From CAYZJD01 sp964483455 (GTDB lineage Bacteria; Acidobacteriota; Terriglobia; Bryobacterales; Bryobacteraceae), in NCBI GenBank assembly GCA_964483455.1, contig CAZACK010000105.1, forward strand, positions 1 to 17,717: a stretch of 17,717 bases of DNA, read 5' to 3'. The notes under the pieces were generated by a model. That model had not been told where the DNA came from. It saw only the letters and a program-made list of their open reading frames with translations, and did not search any database. The translations under genes were made by a program, and so were the position numbers. This document shows, one piece after another, positions 1-5,446 of the stretch (position 1 is its first letter; every line of letters begins with the position of its first letter).

Positions 1-161
1 GCGCGCGCGCCCCGATGAGAAGGGGACTGAAATCGAACTCGCATTCTCCCCACTGGGGAGATCCTAGCCCCCGCGCGCGCCGATGAGAAGGGGACTGAAA
101 TATGAGCATGATGACGGTCGAGCAGTTCGTCGAGCGCGCCCCGATGAGAAGGGGACTGAAA
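1..161 (+). CRISPR. Distal end of a CRISPR array (three repeats visible, no cas genes)
   Basis: Three copies of a repeat with the core GATGAGAAGGGGACTGAAA end at 32, 100 and 161. The shared unit is about 28 bp, from GCGCGC to GAAA plus one base (5-32, 73-100, 134-161). Repeat ends are 68 and 61 bases apart, leaving two unrelated spacers of roughly 33-40 bases. The repeat can fold as CCCC-GATGAGAA-GGGG and ends in a GAAA(C/T) handle, as type I/III repeats often do, so the array is probably transcribed on the + strand with its leader left of the window. The middle copy has a C-to-G change at 79 that weakens the stem. After 161 the repeat does not recur at array spacing, so this looks like the old, trailer end. 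The first repeat lies at the window edge and its full length cannot be judged. Confidence 0.85.
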
Positions 162-204
162 CTTGGTGTTCGTCGCGGGGACCGCGGGCCGCCGGCCGCC
201 GGCC

Positions 205-528
205 TCAGGGCAGGGGAGGGTACGAAACAAATCTCCAGTTTCCCAGGCCCTTGTATGGGTCATCTCCCCGGTGGCGGATTCGCACGATGTCAATGATCTT
301 CTGATCGTGGTTCAGGTGGTAGATGATACGCCAGTCTCCTACCCGAATCCGATACAGCGGATCTTTCGTGCCTTGGATTCTTTTGGCGCCGCTCGGTAGA
401 GGCTCCTTCTCCAAGCCTTCGATTTTGCGTCCGACCCTGGCCTGGACCTGCCTGTCAAGGCGGAGGAATTGGCGCTCAGCTTCGGCGAGGTAGTTGACGT
501 TCCAAGCCGGCTTTTCGGAAGACTTCAT
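205..528 (-). CDS. RelE/ParE-superfamily toxin of a type II toxin-antitoxin module
   Basis: 107 residues. The order of motifs is typical of RelE/ParE/HigB toxins: an N-terminal helix (AEAERQFLRLDRQVQARV), the GAKRIQGTKDPLYRIRVGD block, then RIIYHLNHDQKIIDIVRIRHR and a terminal DPYKGL. Family members are mRNA interferases or gyrase poisons; which activity this one has cannot be told from the sequence. The ATG at 528 lies inside the upstream antitoxin frame, giving a 53-base overlap, so the pair is almost certainly translationally coupled. The protein runs about 10-15 residues past the usual family end (NWRFVSYPPLP), which may be a read-on tail. It stops only 44 bases from the last CRISPR repeat. 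Confidence 0.88.
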   Translation of the reverse strand: MKSSEKPAWNVNYLAEAERQFLRLDRQVQARVGRKIEGLEKEPLPSGAKRIQGTKDPLYRIRVGDWRIIYHLNHDQKIIDIVRIRHRGDDPYKGLGNWRFVSYPPLP

Positions 529-646
529 CGAGGGGGACCCGTTTGTCTGTCTTGTGCTCTTCCCAATAGAGAACGTCGGCCTTGTCTTCCTCAGTTGGGT
601 TGGCTTTCCGAGCCGGTTTCCGCCGGAGGATCATCTGCCTTTTCAC
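476..646 (-). CDS. Small antitoxin partner of the RelE/ParE-like toxin
   Basis: 56 residues in my reading from GTG 646. The frame begins VKRQMILRRKPARKANPTEE and ends VFRKAGLERQLPRRS. It is highly charged, with a basic N-terminus and an acidic centre, as expected of a labile antitoxin, but I recognise no standard DNA-binding fold. Its last third overlaps the toxin start in another frame. The start is ambiguous. GTG 646 lies 7 bases after a TATAGT box (leaderless style). ATG 634 has AAAAGG just upstream. An in-frame TGA lies a few codons upstream of GTG 646, so the gene cannot be much longer. The assignment rests mainly on position and overlap. Confidence 0.7.
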   Translation of the reverse strand: MKRQMILRRKPARKANPTEEDKADVLYWEEHKTDKRVPLDEVFRKAGLERQLPRRS

Positions 647-653
647 GTTTCCT

Positions 654-659
654 ACTATA
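654..659 (-). promoter_or_regulatory. Candidate -10 box (TATAGT) for the toxin-antitoxin pair
   Basis: Read on the minus strand, TATAGT ends 7 bases before the GTG at 646. Transcription would then begin at or next to the start codon. No convincing -35 element was seen. Confidence 0.4.
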
Positions 660-729
660 CCTCAAGGCAGGAGTAGAAGATGGCGCCTTCGTCGTTTTTG
701 CACACAGCAAAGATGCGGCGTTCCCGGAG

Positions 730-976
730 TAACCTTCGCAGTATTGAATCGCGACGACCCGGTGCGGAAGTCCGCCGTTTGATCGACACTACCGCCATGA
801 TCCATTGGGTCAGGTTGACGGCGCCAAGGCTGTGGGCGGGTCTCATCGGCGTTGATGTGCTCAACGTCCCGAGCTTGCGGGCTGCCGCAATCCATACAGA
901 GGCGCTCTGGCTGCGGGCTGGACTACTGCGCCCGGTAGCGCATGGCCCGATCGGTGATGAGATGAATCGGCCGCAT
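730..976 (-). pseudogene. Decayed HNH/zinc-finger-type gene
   Basis: Pieces of one protein can be read on the minus strand across a stop and a frame change. The frame from 976 gives HLITDRAMRYRAQ and hits a TAG at 923-925. The same frame then resumes with CMDCGSPQARDVEHINADET, a C-x2-C plus H pattern of HNH-like treble-clef proteins. After a shift near 830 another frame gives LGAVNLTQWIMAVVSIK, which in my memory of such proteins lies well downstream, so the second Cys pair region appears deleted. The region is therefore best read as a dead gene with a nonsense codon, an internal deletion and further shifts. It has no function as it stands. The family identification is from memory. Confidence 0.5.
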
Positions 977-980
977 ACCG

Positions 981-1007
981 CGCGCGCGCCGAGGAGAAAG
1001 GGACTGA
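981..1007 (+). repeat. Isolated degenerate copy of the CRISPR repeat
   Basis: CGCGCGCGCC followed by GAGGAGAAAGGGACTGA matches the repeat ending at 100 in 25 of 27 positions by eye. It even shares that copy's variant G (position 79 there). It lies on the same strand as the array but about 820 bases from the last array repeat, with the toxin-antitoxin pair and the decayed HNH gene between. The terminal GAAA handle is lost (GACGG). Confidence 0.7.
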
Positions 1008-1035
1008 CGGGCAAGTTGAACAGCGACACCCGCCC

Positions 1036-2109
1036 TCACCGCCAGCGGAATAACTTCAGCGCGGTGAAGAAGCTCAGGACGAGCCAGCCGAGGATGATGG
1101 CGATCTGGAGGGCGAGCTCGTGGAGGCGGGCGCCTTGGAGCATGTTGCCGCGGAGGGCGTCGATGACCGCCGTCAGGGGGAGGGCGCGGATGAAGGGCTG
1201 GAATACCGCCGGGAAGCGTTCGGCGGAGAAGAAGACTCCGGAGAAGACCCACATCGGGAGCATCACGAAGTTCATCAGGCCGGAGGCGGCTTCCATCGTC
1301 TGGGCGCGGGAGGCGATCAGCAGGCCGAGCGCGCTGAACGACAGCGAGGCCAGCAGGCAAAGCAGCGCCAGCTCCCAGAGCGGACCTCGCAGTGGAACGC
1401 CGAAGACGACGGCGCCGAAGCCGACCAGCACCATCACCTCGATGAACAGCAGCGAAAGCCGCGACAGCAGGAACGAGAGCAGATACTCGCTGCGGGACAT
1501 CGGGGAGGCCACCAGCCGCTTCAGCAGCTTCTTGCGGCGGGCATCGACGATGGAGAACCCCAGGCCCCAGATGCCGCTGCCCATGAGGTTCATGCCGAGC
1601 AGACCGGGGATCAGGAAGTCGATGTAGCGGGAACCGGGTTCCCGCACCAGGTCCGCCGAGACGGAGACGGCGTCGGGGACGCCGGCCGCCTTCTGCACGG
1701 CGCGGTCGGCGAGGACGCGGGCGGTGCGCGATTCCGGGTTCGTGTCGTCGTAACGAAAGGTGACGCCGCCTTTCTCGGCGGGCATGGCGAACAGGAGGAT
1801 GCGTCCGAGGCGCAGCGCCTCGCCGCCGGCGCGGCGGTCCATGACTTGCACCGAAAAGGACTTGTCGCGTTCGAGCGCGGCCGCCAGGGCGCGGTCCGAG
1901 ACGCCGATTTTCAGCACGTCGGGCGGCCGGTTGCGGAAGGCGATGCCCAGACCGGCGGCCAGCAGAATCGGAAAGACGAAGACCCAGAAGACCGCTTCCG
2001 GCTCGCGCCAGAACTCGCGGAAGCGGACGAGGGTGAGCTGGACGAGGGAGCGCTCGGAGAGCGGGAGCCGGCCGGCGCGCGGCTCGATGGTGGCGGCGAG
2101 ATCACTCAT
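1036..2109 (-). CDS. ABC-2 type exporter, membrane permease subunit
   Basis: 357 residues. The layout is that of ABC-2 permeases with a large first extracellular part. A cytoplasmic N-terminus is followed by TM1 at about residues 39-58 (AVFWVFVFPILLAAGLGIAF) and a soluble stretch of roughly 100 residues. The remaining membrane helices start near YIDFLIPGLLGMNLMGSGIWG and end at IAIILGWLVLSFFTALKLFRWR. It would form the export pore with the ATPase encoded just upstream; its ATG at 2109 overlaps the ATPase stop by 8 bases (ATGAGTGA), so the two are coupled. The substrate is unknown; relatives export drugs, lipids or polysaccharides, and some are annotated as NodJ/YadH-like. Confidence 0.88.
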   Translation of the reverse strand: MSDLAATIEPRAGRLPLSERSLVQLTLVRFREFWREPEAVFWVFVFPILLAAGLGIAFRNRPPDVLKIGVSDRALAAALERDKSFSVQVMDRRAGGEALRLGRILLFAMPAEKGGVTFRYDDTNPESRTARVLADRAVQKAAGVPDAVSVSADLVREPGSRYIDFLIPGLLGMNLMGSGIWGLGFSIVDARRKKLLKRLVASPMSRSEYLLSFLLSRLSLLFIEVMVLVGFGAVVFGVPLRGPLWELALLCLLASLSFSALGLLIASRAQTMEAASGLMNFVMLPMWVFSGVFFSAERFPAVFQPFIRALPLTAVIDALRGNMLQGARLHELALQIAIILGWLVLSFFTALKLFRWR

Positions 2110-3046
2110 CGCGGAGGCGCCTCCCGGTGAGGGAAACGAACACGTCTTCGAGGGTCGCCGAGTGCGTGCGCAGCTCGGTGACCGCGATGCGCCGGCGGTC
2201 GAGCTCGGCGAGCAACGAGGGCACCGCGCGGTGGAGCTCGCTGACCTGAAGCTGGTAGCTGCCGTCCTCGCGGCGGGCGGCTTTCACTCCATCGAGCAGG
2301 GCGAGTTGGCCGAGTTCGAGGGTGTGCGTCCCGTCGCCGACGGCGAACTCGACCATGTGCTCGGCGCCGATGGAGGCGATCAGCTCGCGCGAGGCGCCGA
2401 GGGCGATGATGTGGCCGTGGTCCATGATGGCGACACGGTCGCAGAGACGCTCGGCTTCCTCCATGTAGTGCGTAGTGAGGATGATCGTGCGGCCGGCGCT
2501 CTTGAGGCGCTCGATCAGTTCCCAAAGCTGGCGGCGGGCCTGGGGGTCGAGGCCGGTGGTGGGCTCGTCGAGGAAGAGCAAGTCCGGATCGCCGACCAGG
2601 GCGCAAGCCACGGCCAGCCGCTGTTTCTGGCCGCCGGAGAGGTTACCGACCCGGGCCGTGCGTTTCTCGTCGAGCTGGACCATGGCGATGACTTCGGCGA
2701 CGGTCGCTCCGCGATGGTAGAAGCTGCGGAACAGCCGCAGCGTCTCCTCGACGGTCAGCTTTTCGGAAAGCTGGGTGTCCTGCAACTGGACGCCGAGGCG
2801 CTGGCGGAGCTGGGCGGCATCGGCCCGCCAGGTCAGGCCGAGGAGCTCGACCGAGCCCGAGTCGAGCGACAGGAGGCCTTCGCAAATCTCGATGGTGGTG
2901 GTCTTGCCGGCGCCGTTCGGCCCGAGCAGGCCGAAGCACTCGCCGGGGTGGACGTCGAGATCGAGGCCGTCGACGGCGACGACGTCCTTGTACGCCTTGC
3001 GCAGGGCGCGGACCTGGAGCGATGGCCGGCTGGAGGAAGCCCCCAT
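2102..3046 (-). CDS. ABC-2 type exporter, ATP-binding subunit
   Basis: 314 residues from ATG 3046. All nucleotide-binding motifs are intact: Walker A GPNGAGKT (42-49), Q-loop Q89, signature LSGGQKQ (136-142), Walker B LLFLDEP (156-162) and switch His193. The C-terminal about 90 residues form the extra domain common in drug/polysaccharide exporter ATPases (HTLELGQLALLDGV, ATLEDVFVSLTGRRL). The reading frame stays open upstream to 3313, but homology begins only at SLQVRALRKAYKDVVAVDG. A -10-like box lies 8 bases before ATG 3046, so I chose that start. It powers the permease encoded downstream. No regulator is adjacent. Confidence 0.9.
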   Translation of the reverse strand: MGASSSRPSLQVRALRKAYKDVVAVDGLDLDVHPGECFGLLGPNGAGKTTTIEICEGLLSLDSGSVELLGLTWRADAAQLRQRLGVQLQDTQLSEKLTVEETLRLFRSFYHRGATVAEVIAMVQLDEKRTARVGNLSGGQKQRLAVACALVGDPDLLFLDEPTTGLDPQARRQLWELIERLKSAGRTIILTTHYMEEAERLCDRVAIMDHGHIIALGASRELIASIGAEHMVEFAVGDGTHTLELGQLALLDGVKAARREDGSYQLQVSELHRAVPSLLAELDRRRIAVTELRTHSATLEDVFVSLTGRRLRDE

Positions 3047-3054
3047 TGGTTTGT

Positions 3055-3060
3055 ATTGTA
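3055..3060 (-). promoter_or_regulatory. Candidate -10 box (TACAAT) for the ABC exporter, leaderless arrangement
   Basis: On the minus strand GGGCTACAAT is followed by 8 bases and then ATG 3046. A weak -35 candidate (GCGACA) lies about 18 bases upstream of the box. There is no Shine-Dalgarno sequence, which fits a leaderless mRNA. Confidence 0.5.
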
Positions 3061-3061
3061 G

Positions 3062-3365
3062 CCCGGACGGTGTGGGGGTGTCGCCGATCGACCTGGCGCT
3101 CGGCTGGGGACCGATGTCGGACGGACGGATCCTCGAGCAGTTCCGTTTTTCGCAGGGCGGCCGCTGGTATTCCTGGAAGCAGAGGAACAGGGAGCAGCCG
3201 ATCAGCTCCCGGGAGCTGGCGCGGTACAGCGCCAACATGCACCTGATTCCGTCGACCGCCGGCATCGACAAACAGCTTCGGGACGTGCGGGCCGGCCACA
3301 TCGTCGGCGACACGGGCGGCGGGTCGTGCGAAGTGATCTGGGTGAGGGAGCTCTCGGTTCGGTGA
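3062..3365 (+). pseudogene. Remnant of a conserved hypothetical gene, 5' truncated and internally deleted
   Basis: An open stretch reads PIDLALGWGPMSDGRILEQ, then QGGRWYSWKQ, then SRELARYSANMHLIPSTAGI and DVRAGHIV, and jumps straight to GDTGGGSCEVIWVREL before TGA at 3363-3365. I remember a bacterial family of unknown function with these blocks (LALGWGPMSD, SANMHLIPA, DTGGGxCEx-VWV). In that family a segment of roughly 20-25 residues containing a GWRWRSSL-like motif separates the last two blocks. Here it is missing in frame. The usual N-terminus is also absent because the divergent exporter promoter and start occupy that DNA. An ATG at 3114 could still give an 83-residue peptide, so a short product cannot be excluded. 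This stretch also fills most of the gap between 3047 and 3467. Confidence 0.5.
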
Positions 3366-3455
3366 GGCGGGCAGCGTTGCCCGGCCCCGGGGTGTTGCGA
3401 TGTTCGCCGGCGAGTTGGGAAAGCGCGGCCGCACCCGCAGGCAGCCTCCCCGCGC

Positions 3456-3461
3456 TACTAT
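3456..3461 (+). promoter_or_regulatory. Candidate -10 box (TACTAT) for the 2H phosphoesterase, leaderless arrangement
   Basis: GCGCTACTATATAGGG runs directly into ATG 3468, leaving 6 bases between box and start codon. The box context (GC then TACxAT) matches those at 3060 and 4053. Transcription would start at about the A of ATG. Confidence 0.5.
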
Positions 3462-3467
3462 ATAGGG

Positions 3468-4046
3468 ATGCAGTCCGACCCCGGCGAGGGGGGGTCATGT
3501 AGCCTCTTCGCCCTGGTTACTTACGTTCCCGATCCTCTGGGGTCCTTTCTCGACGCTCTTCGGCAGGAACTGGTTCCGGCGTGCAACCTGCGGGCGCACG
3601 TGACGGTGCTGCCCCCGCGGAGGCTTGCGATCCCCGTGGAAGCGGCGTGGGATCGAATTCGCTCGGATGCTGTGGCTTACCCCGCCTTCGAGATTGCCAT
3701 CAACGACGTGGAGATCTTCTCGATTTCTTCGGTGGTGTATCTCGGTCTGGCCGCCGGGCGGCAGGAACTGGTACGGCTGCACGACCTGCTGAACACGAAC
3801 GGGCTGCACACCGTGGAAGCCTACCCCTACCACCCTCACATCACGCTGGCCCAGAACATGGCGCCGGAGCAAGTGGCAGGCGTGTTCGCGCTGGCCAGGC
3901 GGCGCTGGGCGGAGTACCGGGACGCGCGGAGCTTCCCGGCCGATCGGGTGACGTTCGTGCGCGGAGAGACGCTCGACTGCTGGCGGGATCTGCGGGAATG
4001 CGAGCTTGCGCCGGCGCAGCCGCGGCCCACGGGGCCGCTCGATTAG
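3468..4046 (+). CDS. 2H phosphoesterase / 2'-5' RNA ligase-superfamily protein
   Basis: 192 residues with the two diagnostic H-x-T/S signatures: H44-V-T46 (NLRAHVTVLPPR) and H124-I-T126 (YHPHITLAQN). In this superfamily the two His residues face each other and act on 2',3'-cyclic or 2'-5' phosphodiester bonds in RNA or nucleotides. The true substrate cannot be read from the sequence. The protein is cytoplasmic, with no signal peptide. The first dozen codons (MQSDPGEGGSCSLF) look non-conserved and contain a stretch (GGGGTCATGTAGCCT, 3491-3505) resembling the 26-bp element at 5477 and 15983. ATG 3468 is the only reasonable in-frame start. It stands alone, with a separate promoter for the next operon. 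Confidence 0.85.
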   Translation: MQSDPGEGGSCSLFALVTYVPDPLGSFLDALRQELVPACNLRAHVTVLPPRRLAIPVEAAWDRIRSDAVAYPAFEIAINDVEIFSISSVVYLGLAAGRQELVRLHDLLNTNGLHTVEAYPYHPHITLAQNMAPEQVAGVFALARRRWAEYRDARSFPADRVTFVRGETLDCWRDLRECELAPAQPRPTGPLD

Positions 4047-4052
4047 GCGCGC

Positions 4053-4058
4053 TACAAT
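4053..4058 (+). promoter_or_regulatory. Candidate -10 box (TACAAT) of the transporter-esterase operon
   Basis: GCGCTACAAT lies 36 bases before ATG 4095, predicting a leader of about 30 bases. No clear -35 box and only a poor Shine-Dalgarno sequence were found. The core GCTACAAT is identical to the one before the ABC exporter on the other strand. Confidence 0.4.
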
Positions 4059-4094
4059 GAGGCGGCAACGTCGCATTGAGATAAACCTACGGGC

Positions 4095-4847
4095 ATGAGC
4101 GTCGAAGTCGCCTTCCGAGAGGTTTCCTTCCGCATCGGTGACACGCCAATCCTGGACCGCGTGAACTTTGAGGTGAGCCCGGGCGAGACGCTGGTGCTGC
4201 TCGGGCGCAGCGGGGCGGGGAAGACCACCGCGCTCAAGATGGTGAACGGCCTGGTGTTCCCGACGGGCGGAGAAGTGCTGGTGGAAGGGCGGTCGACGCG
4301 CGAGTGGGATTTGATCCGGCTGCGGCGGGCGGTGGGCTACGTGATTCAGGAAGTCGGGTTGTTCCCGCACTTCACCGTTGCCGAGAACGTGGGCCTGGTG
4401 CCGCGGCTCGAAGGCTGGGAAGGCGGGCGGGTGGAGCGGCGCGTCCGCGAACTGCTGGAGAACGTGGGGCTGGCGCCCGATGAATTTGCCGGCCGCTATC
4501 CGGGGCAGCTTTCCGGGGGGCAGCGGCAGCGGGTCGGAGTGGCGCGCGCGCTGGCCGCCGATCCGCCGCTGCTTCTGTTCGACGAGCCGTTCGGGGCGCT
4601 GGATCCGATCACGCGGGTGGAGGCGCAGCGCGAGTTCCTGGCGTTGCGGAACGCGCTCGGCAAGACTTCGATGTTCGTGACCCATGACGTCCGGGAGGCG
4701 CTGGTTCTGGGGACGCGGATCGGGCTGCTACACCGGGGCCGGCTGGAGGTGCTGGGGTCGAGGGAGGAGTTCCTGGCGGCTCGCGGTGCGGAAGTTGAGG
4801 GATTCCTCGCCTGTTTGGACTGGAGGAACGGATGGCACAAAACCTGA
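4095..4847 (+). CDS. Quaternary-amine-type ABC importer, ATP-binding subunit (OpuCA/OsmV-like)
   Basis: 250 residues. Walker A GRSGAGKT (37-44), Q-loop Q85, signature LSGGQRQ (139-145), Walker B LLLFDEP (159-165) and switch His197 are all present. The sequence after the Q-loop (EVGLFPHFTVAENVGLVPRL) is typical of the betaine/choline/carnitine (QAT) importers. Canonical ProV/OpuA ATPases carry paired CBS domains at the C-terminus for osmosensing. This one ends right after the nucleotide-binding domain, so it lacks that sensor, like EgtV-type or other short members. It is the first gene of a four-gene operon and overlaps the permease by 16 bases. The substrate is not determined. Confidence 0.88.
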   Translation: MSVEVAFREVSFRIGDTPILDRVNFEVSPGETLVLLGRSGAGKTTALKMVNGLVFPTGGEVLVEGRSTREWDLIRLRRAVGYVIQEVGLFPHFTVAENVGLVPRLEGWEGGRVERRVRELLENVGLAPDEFAGRYPGQLSGGQRQRVGVARALAADPPLLLFDEPFGALDPITRVEAQREFLALRNALGKTSMFVTHDVREALVLGTRIGLLHRGRLEVLGSREEFLAARGAEVEGFLACLDWRNGWHKT

Positions 4848-5446
4848 TGGAGGAGGTCCTCCGGTTTGCCGGCGAGCACCTGGTGCTGGTGGCGGTGTCG
4901 ATGGCGATCGCGGCGGGGGCGGCGATTCCGCTCGGGGTGGCGCTGACACGGCGGCTGGCGTGGCGCCGGTGGGTGCTCGGTTTCGCCAACGTGATGCAGA
5001 CGGTGCCGAGCCTGGCGCTGTTCGGGTTTTTGATTCCGATCCCGCTGATCGGCGGGATCGGCCAGCGGACGGCGATCGTGGCGCTGGTTCTGTACGCGCT
5101 GCTGCCGATCTTGCGCAACACGCTGGCGGGGATCCTGGGCGTGGACGCGGCGGTGCGGGAATCGGCGGTGGCGATGGGGATGACGGGAAGGCAGATCCTG
5201 TGGCAGGTCGAGATGCCGCTGTCGGCGCGCACGATTCTGGCGGGGGTGCGCGTGGCGACGGTGACCACGATCGGCACGGCCACCATCGCGGCGGCAATCG
5301 GCGGCGGCGGGTTAGGTGTGTTCATCTTTCGGGGGATCGCGTCGGTGGACACGACGCAGATCCTCGCCGGAGCGGTGCCGGCGGCGTGCATGGCGCTGGC
5401 GGCTGACGCGGGGCTCGGGTGGATCGAAAGGAAGGTGGCGCGGTGA
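4832..5446 (+). CDS. Quaternary-amine-type ABC importer, permease subunit (OpuCB/OsmW-like)
   Basis: 204 residues, about the normal length for a one-domain QAT permease with 5-6 membrane helices. The conserved path MQTVPSLALFGFLIPIPLIG, followed by the EAA-like cytoplasmic loop (AVRESAVAMGMTGRQILWQV) and TIGTATIAAAIGGGGLG, is characteristic of OpuCB/ProW relatives. The start at ATG 4832 follows TGGAGG at a good distance. There is no fused substrate-binding domain at the C-terminus, which is consistent with the separate binding lipoprotein two genes downstream. It pairs with the ATPase in the inner membrane. The stop overlaps the next start codon (GTGA). Confidence 0.88.
   Translation: MAQNLMEEVLRFAGEHLVLVAVSMAIAAGAAIPLGVALTRRLAWRRWVLGFANVMQTVPSLALFGFLIPIPLIGGIGQRTAIVALVLYALLPILRNTLAGILGVDAAVRESAVAMGMTGRQILWQVEMPLSARTILAGVRVATVTTIGTATIAAAIGGGGLGVFIFRGIASVDTTQILAGAVPAACMALAADAGLGWIERKVAR

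Noticed and set aside
162..204. GC-rich palindromic run after the last CRISPR repeat as a leader or transposon end
   Set aside because: It is simple GCCGCCGG-type sequence without A/T-rich leader character or inverted-repeat partner.
1120..3061. Long plus-strand open frames opposite the ABC exporter genes
   Set aside because: They are shadow frames of high-GC coding DNA with repetitive Gly/Ala/Glu/Arg composition and no domain.
3047..3313. N-terminal extension of the ABC exporter ATPase to 3313
   Set aside because: The extra residues show no family similarity, lie over the remnant gene on the other strand, and a -10-like box stands directly before ATG 3046.
3495..4685. A 396-codon minus-strand frame opposite the 2H phosphoesterase and importer ATPase
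   Set aside because: It crosses two well-supported genes and a promoter, and its translation is Arg/His/Pro-rich without motifs.
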